64,000 bases of DNA from Acidiphilium acidophilum (GCF_033842475.1 NZ_JAWXYB010000002.1:1-64000), one strand, 5' to 3'. Shown: positions 17,604 to 25,880, counted from the first letter of the stretch. Translations and numbers: made by a program. The notes: a model not told the origin generated them from the letters alone.

Positions 17604-18956
17604 GGTGGTGTAACCTGACGTCTGGAAATTCATTTTGGGTTGGGAGTTGGTGCCCTTGCCGGGGCATGCCCCGGCAAGGGCTGTTCATTCTGGTATTCCA
17701 TGCAGTTGTTCACACCAACATGGAGACCGATGAATGGACGCCAAAAAGGATACGATTATCGAGGCACTTTTGGAACATCTGATCGAAAACGGCGCAGGCG
17801 ATATCGCCACGGTATTTGCCAGGACCTTCGAACTCGCCATGCAGATCGAGCGCGAACGCTTCCTCCACGCCAGTCACTACGAGCGCAACCCCGATCGTCA
17901 GGGTTACGCCAATGGCTACAAGCCCAAGCGGATCGATACCCCGGCCGGGTCGATCACCGTCGATGTCCCCAAAACCGCCGGTCACGTGGGCGAACCCTTC
18001 TACCCACAGTCCCTCGAACGCGGCCGACGCTCGGTCCGCGCCGTCATGGTCGCCGTCGCCGAAATGTACATCAAAGGCGTCTCCACCCGCGACGTCGAGG
18101 CCGTCATGCGCGAATTCGGCATCGAAAGCCTCTCCTCCGCTCAGGTCAGCCGCGCCAGCAAGCTGCTCGATGACGAACTCGCCGCCTGGCGCACCCGACC
18201 CCTCGCCGAGATCCGCTACCTCATCCTCGACGCCAGATATGAAAAAATGCGCGATAATGGCGTCGTCCGCGATGCCGCCGTGCTCTCGGCCATCGGCATC
18301 GGACCCGATGAACGCCGCCGTGTCCTCGGCGTCTCGGTCGCCCTTTCCGAGGCCGAAGTCCATTGGCGTGCCTTCCTCGAAAGCCTCCATCAGCGTGGCC
18401 TGCGAGGCGTCGAATTCATCGTCTCCGATGACCATGCCGGATTGCACGCCGCACGCCGCGCCGTCTTCGGCGCCGCACACTGGCAACGATGCCAGTTCCA
18501 CCTCGCCCAAAACGCCATCCACCACGCCCCCAACCACGCCATCCGCAAACGCATCGGCGCAGAACTCCGGACCGTCTGGAACGCAAATTCCCTCGCCGCT
18601 GCCCAGATCGCTCTCACAACCCTCGTCAATGCCTATCGCGACACCGCACCAAAGCTCGCCGATTGGCTCGAACGAAATATCCCCGAAGGCCTCACCGTCT
18701 TCACACTGCCAGAACCCCACCAGCGCCGGCTTCGCACTTCCAACCCCATGGAACGCGGCATCCAGCAGGAACTCAAACGCCGCACCACCAAAATCAGGGT
18801 CTTCCCCAACGAAGCCTCCCTCGAACGCCTCGTCAGCGCCGTCCTCGTCGAAATCGATGAAAAATGGGCCGCCGACACCAAGGGCTACATCAAGTGGGAC
18901 TACCAGGATGCCTGACCCCCGCTCGCCCTATTTTCCAGACATCAGGTTGCTCAATC
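17604..18956 (+). mobile_element. IS256-family insertion sequence, copy 2
   Basis: 1353 bp, same element as copy 1 in the opposite direction. Target duplication ACAGGCGC at 17596-17603 and 18957-18964. It interrupts the accessory gene after traA. Confidence 0.95.
17734..18915 (+). CDS. IS256-family transposase (copy 2)
   Basis: Protein identical to that of copy 1 (393 residues; D166, D232/D233, E340). Complete and presumably functional. Confidence 0.95.
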   Translation: MDAKKDTIIEALLEHLIENGAGDIATVFARTFELAMQIERERFLHASHYERNPDRQGYANGYKPKRIDTPAGSITVDVPKTAGHVGEPFYPQSLERGRRSVRAVMVAVAEMYIKGVSTRDVEAVMREFGIESLSSAQVSRASKLLDDELAAWRTRPLAEIRYLILDARYEKMRDNGVVRDAAVLSAIGIGPDERRRVLGVSVALSEAEVHWRAFLESLHQRGLRGVEFIVSDDHAGLHAARRAVFGAAHWQRCQFHLAQNAIHHAPNHAIRKRIGAELRTVWNANSLAAAQIALTTLVNAYRDTAPKLADWLERNIPEGLTVFTLPEPHQRRLRTSNPMERGIQQELKRRTTKIRVFPNEASLERLVSAVLVEIDEKWAADTKGYIKWDYQDA

Positions 18957-19063
18957 ACAGGCGCCCCTGCGTCGCCATCAACCAAAGCGCTGGTGCATAT
19001 GGGAATAGCGGCGAGTATCGCGTCCTCAAGGGATATTGAGGAAACGAAAACTGTGCGGATTCT

Positions 19064-19083
19064 TGATACTTCATGACGTATCA
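19064..19083. promoter_or_regulatory. Operator of the Doc-type operon
   Basis: Inverted repeat TGATAC (19064-19069) and GTATCA (19078-19083), 32 bp upstream of the antitoxin start. Likely target of the antitoxin. Confidence 0.5.
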
Positions 19084-19114
19084 TGATAAATCAAGGAAAG
19101 ATTGGAGATGTATC

Positions 19115-19345
19115 ATGGCAGCCCAAACCCGTGAAAAATTTGCGACCCAGGTGAATTCCGAGATTCTCTCCGCCGTCCGCCAACTCGCCCAAAGCGAGGG
19201 GCGGCAGTTGCAAGTGCTGGTGGATGAGGCGCTCGCCGACCTGATTGAAAAGCGCAAGCATGGCCGACCCCGCGCCAATGTGATGGCCGCGTATCAGGCG
19301 AGCCACGAAAAATTCGGGACACTCTATAAAAAGCTGGCTGAATGA
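19115..19345 (+). CDS. Antitoxin paired with Doc
   Basis: 76 residues, start MAAQTREKFATQVNSEILSAVRQLAQSEGRQLQVLVDEALADLIEKRK, a ribbon-helix-helix-like segment with GGAGATGTATC before the ATG. The C-terminal part (NVMAAYQASHEKFGTLYKKLAE) would plug the toxin. It replaces the usual Phd partner. It overlaps the toxin gene by 4 bp, so expression is coupled. The family assignment as RHH is by appearance. Confidence 0.8.
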   Translation: MAAQTREKFATQVNSEILSAVRQLAQSEGRQLQVLVDEALADLIEKRKHGRPRANVMAAYQASHEKFGTLYKKLAE

Positions 19346-19722
19346 CGGACTATCTGACCGTCATCGAGGTTCTGGCTATCCATGCAGACCAAATCGAGCG
19401 CTACGGTGGCGCCCATGGCGTGCGTGATCCTGGCCAACTGGAGGCGGCCCTGTATCGCCCGCGGACGGGATATTATGCCGATCTGATCGACGAGGCCGCC
19501 GCATTGTGGGAGAGTCTGGCGCAGAATCATCCGTTCATTGATGGCAACAAGCGCACGGCATTTGCTGCCACCTATACCTTCCTGGTCATCAATGGCGCTG
19601 GGATGCAGGCCGATCCAGATGAGACTTACGATTTTATCGTCAGTCTATATGAAGCGGACGGCTTCAGCTTTGAGCCGCTGGTCGCCTGGCTACGCCGGGT
19701 GGTGGTGCCGCCAAAAGCGTGA
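19342..19722 (+). CDS. doc: Doc-family (Fic fold) toxin
   Basis: 126 residues. The defining motif HPFIDGNKRTAFAATYTFL (near residues 65-83) has the catalytic His and the Asp/Asn-Gly-Asn-Lys-Arg anion hole of Doc kinases, which phosphorylate EF-Tu and stop translation. The N-terminal region LTVIEVLAIHADQIERYGGAHGVRDPGQLEAALYRPRTGYY is typical. Second gene of the antitoxin-toxin operon. Confidence 0.93.
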   Translation: MTDYLTVIEVLAIHADQIERYGGAHGVRDPGQLEAALYRPRTGYYADLIDEAAALWESLAQNHPFIDGNKRTAFAATYTFLVINGAGMQADPDETYDFIVSLYEADGFSFEPLVAWLRRVVVPPKA

Positions 19723-19980
19723 CTGCTCCTGAAACAGCCGCAGGAGTAGTTCGACGACGACTGCACCGCGATGTGGCTGGGTCATGCGGAAAAGGAACTC
19801 AGGCTTCGTATGAGCACACGGGAAGCATCCAACATCGCTATGATCCTGCGGCCGACGCGTCAACCTGACAATGCCAAGCCAGCGCCAGCACCCTCAGCCA
19901 GGACCGCTACCGCGCCGCTCTCGCCGGACTCAAACACCTCCTCGCACTCACTATCCCAAAGCGTTGAACAGCCCTGGCCG

Positions 19981-20526
19981 TCAGGCCACGAGTCTGGAAA
20001 TCGTGCTGTGGCTGACGTTGTAGGAGCGGGCGATCTCGCGGACGGCCTCGCCGGCGTCGCGCCGGCGCAGGGCCTCCTGGCGCTGGTGCAGGGTCAGCTT
20101 CGGCTTGCGGCCCATGCGAACGCCGCGGGCCTTCGCCCGTTCTCTTCCTTCTCCGGTCCGGGCCCTGATCAGCTCCCGCTCGAATTCCGCCAGGCCGCCG
20201 AGGACGGTGAGCATCAGCCGGCCGTGCGGGGTGGTGGTGTCGGCCCAGCTGTCCCCGAGGGATCGGAACCCGGCACCTTTCTCGGCGATGGTCGCGAGGG
20301 TGTTCAGCAGATCCCGGGTTGAGCGGGCGAGACGGTCGAGCCTTGTGACCATCAGGGTATCGCCGGCCTCGAGCCTGTCGATTGCCTTGCGGAGCTGGAC
20401 GCGGTCGGTGCGGGCACCGCTGGCGGTTTCCTGGAAGACCTTTCCGCAGCCTGCGGCCTTCAGCTGGGTGAGCTGGGCGGCCACGCTCTGGCCGTCGGTG
20501 GAGACCCGTGCATAGCCGTAGATCAT
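19981..20526 (-). CDS. Serine recombinase (resolvase/invertase)
   Basis: About 181 residues from MIYGYARVSTDGQSVAAQL (Ser8 nucleophile); an upstream ATG at 20541 would add five residues. TRLDRLARSTRDLLNTL and WADTTTPHGRLMLTVLGGLAEFERELIRART are conserved catalytic and dimer regions. The C-terminal HTH reads VREIARSYNVSHSTISRL. It stands alone between two toxin-antitoxin operons with no transposase, so it is either a plasmid multimer resolvase or a leftover of a transposon. Confidence 0.9.
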   Translation of the reverse strand: MIYGYARVSTDGQSVAAQLTQLKAAGCGKVFQETASGARTDRVQLRKAIDRLEAGDTLMVTRLDRLARSTRDLLNTLATIAEKGAGFRSLGDSWADTTTPHGRLMLTVLGGLAEFERELIRARTGEGRERAKARGVRMGRKPKLTLHQRQEALRRRDAGEAVREIARSYNVSHSTISRLVA

Positions 20527-20617
20527 GGCAGGACTATGCACCGGACTTCTGCAACGGAAAACCCCGCTTGTGGCCTATGGGCCGGATCTGGTGCAAAATT
20601 CATGCTTTATGTTTGTG

Positions 20618-20642
20618 TTGACAATGACACCACATTTGTCAA
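20618..20642. promoter_or_regulatory. Operator of the DUF1778-GNAT operon
   Basis: TTGACAA (20618-20624) and TTGTCAA (20636-20642) form a perfect inverted repeat just upstream of the antitoxin start. TTGACA could also be the -35 box. Confidence 0.55.
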
Positions 20643-20652
20643 TTGTTCGGAT

Positions 20653-20943
20653 ATGAAGACGCAGCTCGCCATCGCCGAGGTCAACATCCACCTGCGCGCC
20701 CGCACGCAGGACAGGACGCTGATTGACCAGGCGGCGGAACTCGTTGGCGCGAACCGCTCGCAATTCATGCTGGCGTCCGCCATCAAGGAAGCAAAGAACA
20801 TCCTCCTCGATCAATCCACCATCTATGCCGACGCCAAGACCTTTCAGAAGGTCATGAATTGGATGGACTCGCCGGCAAACCGCTCTGAAACGGCCGGGAT
20901 GAAGCGCATCCTGCAAGCCAAAACACCGTGGCAAAGTGAGTGA
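20653..20943 (+). CDS. DUF1778 (TacA-type) antitoxin
   Basis: 96 residues beginning MKTQLAIAEVNIHLRARTQDRTLIDQAAELVGANRSQFMLASAIKEAKNILLDQ, the usual DUF1778 RHH fold. The C-terminal segment (KTFQKVMNWMDSPANRSETAGMKRIL) is the part that blocks the toxin. An upstream in-frame ATG is rejected because it crosses the operator. It overlaps the acetyltransferase gene by 8 bp. Confidence 0.9.
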   Translation: MKTQLAIAEVNIHLRARTQDRTLIDQAAELVGANRSQFMLASAIKEAKNILLDQSTIYADAKTFQKVMNWMDSPANRSETAGMKRILQAKTPWQSE

Positions 20944-21457
20944 TGCGCGGCCGCCAGCCGATCCACCTGCTCTTTTAACCGAAGCGCATGACGGCTCGTC
21001 GTTCAACTCCGGTGAACCCGCGCTGGATGATTGGCTGCACCAGCGCGCCTGGAACAACCTGCAAGCGGCGGCCAGCCGAACCTATGTCGTGTGTCCGGCT
21101 GGCTCACGGCAAATCATCGGCTACTATGCCCTCAGCATGGGGCAGATTCTGGCCCAAGAGGTCATCGGCTCCATGCGCCGGAACATGCCAAATGCCATCC
21201 CGGCGGTTGTTCTCGGGAGATTGGCGATTGACCTCGCCTGGCAGGGGAAGGGGTTGGGCCGGGCCATGCTTGCCGATGTGCTCAGCCGCTCGCTCCGCGC
21301 GTCCGCCGAAGTCTCCGCGCGCCTCGTCATCGTCCATGCCATCTCCCCGGCCGCCGAAGCGTTCTACTTTCATCACGGCTTTACACGGTTGCCTACAGAC
21401 GCTCCCACCCTCGCACTCGATCTCGTCAAATTCCAGAAGGTTAAAAATCAGCGATAG
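20936..21457 (+). CDS. GNAT acetyltransferase toxin (TacT/AtaT family)
   Basis: 173 residues with a GTG start. LLTEAHDGSSFNSGEPALDDWLHQRAWNN...SRTYVV and IIGYYALSMGQI are family hallmarks. The acetyl-CoA loop is LAIDLAWQGKGLGRAMLADVL, and the catalytic Tyr lies in AEAFYFHHGFTRLP. Relatives acetylate the amino acid on charged tRNA and halt translation. Operon with the DUF1778 antitoxin. Confidence 0.92.
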   Translation: MSDARPPADPPALLTEAHDGSSFNSGEPALDDWLHQRAWNNLQAAASRTYVVCPAGSRQIIGYYALSMGQILAQEVIGSMRRNMPNAIPAVVLGRLAIDLAWQGKGLGRAMLADVLSRSLRASAEVSARLVIVHAISPAAEAFYFHHGFTRLPTDAPTLALDLVKFQKVKNQR

Positions 21458-21503
21458 CGTTTCGATCAAGGCTACGGAAATTCCGAAAGTCTTAATGCGC
21501 TCT

Positions 21504-21531
21504 TGTCGCGTGATTCCTAAGTTAGGCGACA
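21504..21531. repeat. Orphan 28-bp transposon-end motif, TGTCGC-N16-GCGACA
   Basis: TGTCGC and GCGACA separated by exactly 16 bases, with TCCTAAGTTA in the centre. Both ends of the Tn552-like element (38237 and 41456) carry the same spaced motif, and the copy at 45297 shares the TCCTAAGTTA core in the reverse direction. No transposase is attached here. Confidence 0.7.
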
Positions 21532-21666
21532 ACGCCCGTCCCGAGTAAAAACGACCCATTGCTGAAAAATGCATGAAAAAGCCGCCGATCCTGAAAGCGG
21601 ATATTTTTGTTGCGGCTATTTGCTGAGGCGGTGGCGCACCATGCTGGCTTGTGAGAAACGACGCCG

Positions 21667-23007
21667 ATGCTAGTCACTGAACTGCCTTGGCGCGATCCGT
21701 TCGACAGTTTCGCGGCTCTCGCCGGCGATCCGCATCTGGCTTTTCTCGACAGTGCCGCTCCGGGCGATCCGCGTGCCGAAATCTCCTATCTTTGCCCCGA
21801 TCCGCTGGCGGTCCTGCGCTTCGATTCTGGGACGGTTGGAGACCCCTTCGCCGCTCTCGCCACCTGGCTCGACAGGCACCGCACATCGCGCGGCACGGGT
21901 GCAAAACCGCCTTTGCCATTTGCGGGTGGTGCGGTTGGGTTTCTCGGTTACGACCTCGGTGTCGCGGCTGCCGGCGTGCCGACCCGGCACGACCCGATTC
22001 CCGGCCTTCCTGATGGCTGGTTCGGGCTCTACGATACGGTGCTCGGTTTCGAGCACCGCACAAGACGGCTGTGGTATATTGCGTACGATCGTCCTGGGGC
22101 GTCCGCCATCGTCCGGCTTGAGGCGCTGCGCCGGCGGCTCGACGGCCTCGTGCGCCTTGGCGCCGTTCCCCGGCTCGATTGGCAGCCAGAATGGAGCGAA
22201 GCGGCCTATTGCGACCGGGTCGAGCAGGTGCGCGCCTATATCGCGGCGGGCGATATTTTTCAGGTCAATCTGACCCATCGTTTCCGCGCGCCACGGCCGG
22301 CTGGGTTCTCCACGGAAGCGCTATATGGCGCGCTGCGGCGGCAGAGCCCGGCACCTTTCTCCGCCCATCTGGCTTGTGGCGATGGCATGGCGATCATCGG
22401 CGCGTCACCGGAATCGTTTCTGCGCCTCGACCCCGACGGTTGGGTGGAAACCCGGCCGATCAAGGGCACTGCGCCGCGTGGCACGACGGTGGAGGACGAC
22501 GATCGGCTGGGTCGCGCACTCTGCGCCTCGGCGAAGGACCGGGCCGAAAACCTGATGATCGCCGATTTGATGCGTAACGATCTCGGCCGCGTCTGCGAGA
22601 TCGGCAGCGTGCACGTGACCGCCCTCTGCGCGCTCGAAAGGTTTGCCCGCGCGCATCACCTCGTTTCGGTGGTCCGGGGCAGGCTGCGCCCCGGCCTCGG
22701 CGCGATCGATCTTCTGCGCGCGAGCTTTCCTGGCGGCTCGATAACCGGCGCGCCAAAACATCGGGCGATGCAGATCATCGATGAAATCGAAACCGCCCGG
22801 CGCGGCGCCTATTGCGGCACGCTCGCCTGGCTCGGCTTCGACGGCGCAATGGGCAGCGCGATCATCATCCGCACCATCGTCGCCACCACCGAGACACTGT
22901 TCGCCCAGGCGGGCGGCGGCATTGTCTGGGACAGCGATCCCGGAGCGGAATATGCGGAAATGCTGCTGAAAGTGGGCCCCTTGCTGGCGGCGCACGATGG
23001 AGGCTGA
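21667..23007 (+). CDS. pabB: Aminodeoxychorismate synthase component I
   Basis: 446 residues. PabB aminates chorismate to 4-amino-4-deoxychorismate for folate synthesis. GDIFQVNLTHRF, PIKGTAPRG, the catalytic DRAENLMIADLMRNDLGRVC and FPGGSITGAPKHRAMQIIDEIE are the chorismate-binding enzyme signature, and the final GGGIVWDSDPGAEYAEMLLK supports it. PIKGT (with Lys) is diagnostic of PabB rather than anthranilate synthase. Overlaps pabC by 11 bp, so they form one operon. The glutaminase partner PabA is not in the window. Confidence 0.95.
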   Translation: MLVTELPWRDPFDSFAALAGDPHLAFLDSAAPGDPRAEISYLCPDPLAVLRFDSGTVGDPFAALATWLDRHRTSRGTGAKPPLPFAGGAVGFLGYDLGVAAAGVPTRHDPIPGLPDGWFGLYDTVLGFEHRTRRLWYIAYDRPGASAIVRLEALRRRLDGLVRLGAVPRLDWQPEWSEAAYCDRVEQVRAYIAAGDIFQVNLTHRFRAPRPAGFSTEALYGALRRQSPAPFSAHLACGDGMAIIGASPESFLRLDPDGWVETRPIKGTAPRGTTVEDDDRLGRALCASAKDRAENLMIADLMRNDLGRVCEIGSVHVTALCALERFARAHHLVSVVRGRLRPGLGAIDLLRASFPGGSITGAPKHRAMQIIDEIETARRGAYCGTLAWLGFDGAMGSAIIIRTIVATTETLFAQAGGGIVWDSDPGAEYAEMLLKVGPLLAAHDGG

Positions 23008-23800
23008 TGCGCCGGTCTGGCTGAACGGCGCGCTCGTGCGCGCGAACGCGGCGCGGATTGATCCAGCCGATCGCGGCCTGCTGCTCGGCGACGGGCTGTT
23101 CGAGACGATCTGTGTTGCCGCGGGCGTGCCGTGCCATGCCGATCGGCATATCGCCCGGCTGCGCGCTGGCGCTGCTCTGCTGCGTCTCGTCGTGCCCGCC
23201 GAAGGCACCCTGTGCGATGCGCTCGATGCGGTCATTACCGCGCACCGGATGGTCGATGGCGTGCTGCGCCTGACGGTTACGCGCGGACCGGGACCGCGCG
23301 GCATCATGCCCAGCGGGGAACAGTGCCCGACGGTGATGGTGACGGCCGCGTCCCTGCCGCCCGCTCAAGGTCCGATTCGGGTGGTGATCGCGCGCAGCAT
23401 CGCCCGCGATGCGGCATCGCCGCTCTGCCGGATCAAATCGCTTAATTATCTCCCGAGCATCCTCGCTCGGATCGAGGCCGACGAGCGCGGTGCTGTGGAT
23501 GCGATCCTGCTCAACCATGCGGGCATGGTGACGGAATCCAGTGCCGCCACGGTGTTTCTGTGCCGAAACGGCGGCTGGCTCACGCCATATGTCGCTGACG
23601 GGGCGCTGCCCGGCATTCGCCGCGCGGTGCTTCTCGAAGCCGGGCTCGTGCGCGAGGCCACCCTGGAGCCGGATTGGCTTTTCGAGGCGGACGCGCTCTG
23701 TCTCGGCAATGCGCTCGGCTTGCGCCCGGTCAGCCATGTCGATGGCCGGAAGATCAGGCAGGATGAAGCGGCAATCGCGGCCCTTGCTGGGCAGCGATAG
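22997..23800 (+). CDS. pabC: Aminodeoxychorismate lyase (class IV aminotransferase fold)
   Basis: 267 residues. PLP enzyme of fold type IV releasing p-aminobenzoate and pyruvate from the PabB product. DRGLLLGDGLFETICV, the PLP lysine in IKSLNYLPSILARIEA (about K148), and MVTESSAATVFL plus LPGIRRAVLLE are characteristic. Pairing with pabB makes this assignment more likely than D-amino-acid or branched-chain aminotransferase. Confidence 0.92.
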   Translation: MEADAPVWLNGALVRANAARIDPADRGLLLGDGLFETICVAAGVPCHADRHIARLRAGAALLRLVVPAEGTLCDALDAVITAHRMVDGVLRLTVTRGPGPRGIMPSGEQCPTVMVTAASLPPAQGPIRVVIARSIARDAASPLCRIKSLNYLPSILARIEADERGAVDAILLNHAGMVTESSAATVFLCRNGGWLTPYVADGALPGIRRAVLLEAGLVREATLEPDWLFEADALCLGNALGLRPVSHVDGRKIRQDEAAIAALAGQR

Positions 23801-23869
23801 GCTCGGCCAGGGCAGACGACTGCGCGTCGCCTGCTTTCAATTTATGGAGTGGGGGCCATGCCCGCCAGC

Positions 23870-23975
23870 TCGTCGAACAGGACACTCTAGGTCGGTCGCG
23901 GAGGTCGCCAAGTTATTCGGCGTCCAACGAGCTACATTCTATCGGGCGCTTGGAGTGAGCGCCTTTTTGAAATGA
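23870..23975 (+). pseudogene. C-terminal remnant of a resolvase
   Basis: Thirty-four codons, RRTGHSRSVAEVAKLFGVQRATFYRALGVSAFLK, match the helix-turn-helix tail of the resolvases at 34726 and 37638 (EVARLLGVHRATLYRAL). The catalytic domain is absent. It marks a former transposon end after pabC. Confidence 0.7.
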
Positions 23976-24027
23976 CAATCCGTCTTTTCCGAAATTCTTG
24001 ATTTTTGGAAAATCTACGCTCTGCCCG

Positions 24028-24144
24028 TCATTTGAGCAGATATTTGAGCAATGCGGCGATTGACAGGACAATCAGCAGCAGGGTGGCGATACCGAACACT
24101 GCCATTCCCCCCATCATCCAGCCGTTCATCATGCCGTGCATCAT
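24028..24144 (-). CDS. Met-rich small membrane peptide (38 residues)
   Basis: Begins MMHGMMNGWMMGGMAVFG and ends IAALLKYLLK. The N-terminal half has seven methionines and a histidine; the C-terminal half is one transmembrane helix (VFGIATLLLIVLSIAALL). Met/His-rich membrane peptides of this kind are often found in copper or silver resistance loci, so metal binding is inferred. It follows the Met-rich exported protein by 15 bp and is probably its operon partner. Confidence 0.65.
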   Translation of the reverse strand: MMHGMMNGWMMGGMAVFGIATLLLIVLSIAALLKYLLK

Positions 24145-24159
24145 CGCCTTTTTCTCCGA

Positions 24160-24750
24160 TCAACCGGCCTTGCTCATCATCCCGCGCATCATCGCCGGCA
24201 TACCTTCTTTCACGAATCGATCGAGTTCGCGGGCATGGGCATAAATCACCTTTACCATTTCTGGATCGTCCGAGGTTTCGGTGACCTGAATTCCAGTTGG
24301 TAGGAGCTCATAGGATCTTTTATATTTCGTACTCTTGGCGAACATGGTCGGCACACTGTTACTCATCGGGTAGGGAAATGGACGATTGTCTGCGAGACGG
24401 GCGTACATCTCGATCACGTGTGCCTGAATCGCCTTGGCAGTCTCTGGATTACTCGAAACCGTAGTGTCGATGATGCCGTTGGACAGGTAATCAGTCGCGC
24501 GGGTGATTTCTGTATGTCGCTCGAACAACTCCATGCCGAGCCGCATGGGACCCATCATATTGCTGTGGGACATCATTCCCTGCATGTCCATGTTGGACAT
24601 ATTTGATCCCATCATTCCACCCATCATATCGCCAGATGAGCGAGCATCACTCGGCGTTTGTCCAACGGCTTGCTTCGAACTGAGCCCAAAAAGAGCAAGA
24701 AAGCCAGAAAACATGCTGCCGAACAGAAAAGTTATATTACGCCGTTTCAT
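24160..24750 (-). CDS. Met-rich exported protein, putative metal-related
   Basis: 196 residues. N-terminal signal segment MKRRNITFLFGSMFSGFLALFGLSSKQAVG, then a methionine-rich stretch at about residues 41-72 (GDMMGGMMGSNMSNMDMQGM...MMGPMRLGMELF). A helical domain follows (ATDYLSNGIIDTTVSSNPETAKAIQAHVIEMYARLADNRPFP... HARELDRFVKEGMPAMMRGMM). Methionine clusters are typical of periplasmic Cu(I)/Ag(I) binding proteins. No named family was recognised; function is inferred from composition and from the small partner gene. Confidence 0.75.
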   Translation of the reverse strand: MKRRNITFLFGSMFSGFLALFGLSSKQAVGQTPSDARSSGDMMGGMMGSNMSNMDMQGMMSHSNMMGPMRLGMELFERHTEITRATDYLSNGIIDTTVSSNPETAKAIQAHVIEMYARLADNRPFPYPMSNSVPTMFAKSTKYKRSYELLPTGIQVTETSDDPEMVKVIYAHARELDRFVKEGMPAMMRGMMSKAG

Positions 24751-25336
24751 AGATTTTCATATTTCTCGATGGAAGATGTTCCAGAAATCCACATTATAGA
24801 ACTTCCCGGCAAGTCCCCGCAAAGTCGTCACTCAGTCGCCGCACAGGCCGCCGATGAACCCCATAGTAGCCCCGTAACAGGGACTGTCAAAGCATCCCAC
24901 CACGGGCTCGCCAGGCGAACACGAATACTTCCTCACGGCTCTTTCACCAGCCGCGTGATAGCTGCCCCTGATCGCCTTTCGCCGCGGGGAGTGTCGCGTC
25001 TGGTGTGGTGCAGACAAGAAAAAGGCGACCCCATGGGCCAGGGTCGCCGAGTGGAAGATCGCTAACCGCTGAGACGATTGGAAAGGCAACCCGAAAGCCT
25101 TGTCCGAGCGTGGAGGTGCGTTTTCCAGCCCTGGTTTCAAGGCGAGATTACGCCCTTGTGTCATGGCGGCAGAATGGCCGCCTTGCCTTGCCACATCACA
25201 TCTCAAAACACGCATATTGCGGCCCCGCCGAACCGGGCCATATCGGGCCGTGAAGCGGATCCGATCTCCGCTGAGGTTCGCTCCCAATCTTAAAACTTGG
25301 CGGCCTTTAAGGCCGCCATTTTCTTTTTGGCATTCG
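24751..25336. other. Region without a convincing gene; intrinsic terminator near its end
   Basis: No frame with family features or ribosome site. At 25299-25317 there is GGCGGCC-TTTAA-GGCCGCC followed by ATTTTCTTTTT, a good rho-independent terminator on the plus strand, which also sits just past the minus-strand ParE gene. The repeated short GC-rich blocks around 25020-25060 were not assignable. Confidence 0.5.
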
Positions 25337-25615
25337 TCACGGTCGGTCCTGGGCTTCGTGCCAGATACGGAGAATCCGCACCGTATCGGATGACATATCG
25401 ACCTCATACACGATCAGATACGGCCACACTGCCACCAGTTCCCGGGTGCCGGTGGCCAAGCCCACGCGGCCCCGGGTGGGAAACAGCGCCAGGCTGTCGC
25501 CGGCGAGAACCAGTCCACGCAGAACGCTTGAGGCTGCATTCGGGTTGAGCAGTTCGAGATAAGCAACAATGACATCACGATCTTCCAGGGCAAGCTGATG
25601 CCATTTGACCTGCAT
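25337..25615 (-). CDS. RelE/ParE-family toxin
   Basis: 92 residues: VKWHQLALEDRDVIVAYLELLNPNAASSVLRGLVLAGDSLALFPTRGRVGLATGTRELVAVWPYLIVYEVDMSSDTVRILRIWHEAQDRP. The order of an N-terminal helical hairpin, the central FPxxGRxG and the terminal VxILRIWHxxQDR motif is typical of the ParE/RelE superfamily. The start follows the antitoxin stop by 2 bp. Whether it targets gyrase or mRNA cannot be told. Confidence 0.92.
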   Translation of the reverse strand: MQVKWHQLALEDRDVIVAYLELLNPNAASSVLRGLVLAGDSLALFPTRGRVGLATGTRELVAVWPYLIVYEVDMSSDTVRILRIWHEAQDRP

Positions 25616-25617
25616 GC

Positions 25618-25791
25618 TCAGTGACCGGCGATCGCCAGGTTCAGCCGCTTGATCTCGCGCAGGAGATCGGCGCGCACCTGCTCATGCGGCACAGCCGGGC
25701 GGAGATCGGTCCGGGCTTCAGCGACGGCAGCTTCGAGGAGCCGCCGCTCGGCCTCGAGTTCAAGATCGATCTGGGGAACGGTCCGGTTCAT
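25618..25791 (-). CDS. Antitoxin of the ParE-type toxin
   Basis: 57 residues: MNRTVPQIDLELEAERR, then LLEAAVAEARTDLRPAVPHEQVRADLLREIKRLNLAIAGH. The VPHEQVRxxLLxxI pattern is the common C-terminal box of antitoxins partnered with ParE/RelE toxins. It is translated just ahead of the toxin. An imperfect 19-bp palindrome upstream is the presumed operator. Confidence 0.85.
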   Translation of the reverse strand: MNRTVPQIDLELEAERRLLEAAVAEARTDLRPAVPHEQVRADLLREIKRLNLAIAGH

Positions 25792-25794
25792 AAC

Positions 25795-25813
25795 GATAGT
25801 GTGATCACCTATC
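25795..25813. promoter_or_regulatory. Palindromic operator of the ParDE-type operon
   Basis: GATAGTGTGATCACCTATC, a 19-bp near-perfect palindrome starting 4 bp upstream of the antitoxin start. Confidence 0.6.
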
Positions 25814-25880
25814 CTGGAACTTCAGGGGCAACTCCTTTGTTCGTTTTATGTTCTGATCTTGTCTGTGTCGATACTTTCCT

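Larger units (their letters stand above)
17073..19039 (+). pseudogene. Coiled-coil membrane accessory protein of MobQ system, split by IS256 copy 2
   Basis: GTG start overlapping the traA stop. Residues 1-75 are an alanine/glutamate-rich coiled coil (LAEERAALAQERQRLAEEASSLEERV). A membrane helix (LLGWIVALTVGLMLFGWLSS) follows at about 114-133, then a short domain. The IS enters at 17604. Removing it and one target copy restores a 202-codon frame whose end, YCGANRR-PCVAINQSAGAYGNSGEYRVLKGY, is intact. Proteins of this layout follow MobQ relaxase genes; the function is not known to me. Confidence 0.8.

Noticed and set aside
17816..19039. 407-codon frame overlapping the IS256 transposase in copy 2
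   Set aside because: Serine/proline-rich out-of-phase reading of the transposase. Only its last 25 codons are meaningful, as the true C-terminus of the split accessory gene.
19723..19980. Possible tyrosine-recombinase scrap (TAMWLGHAEKE) between doc and the resolvase
   Set aside because: Only a handful of residues resemble an integrase C-terminus and the continuation does not fit; too weak to list.
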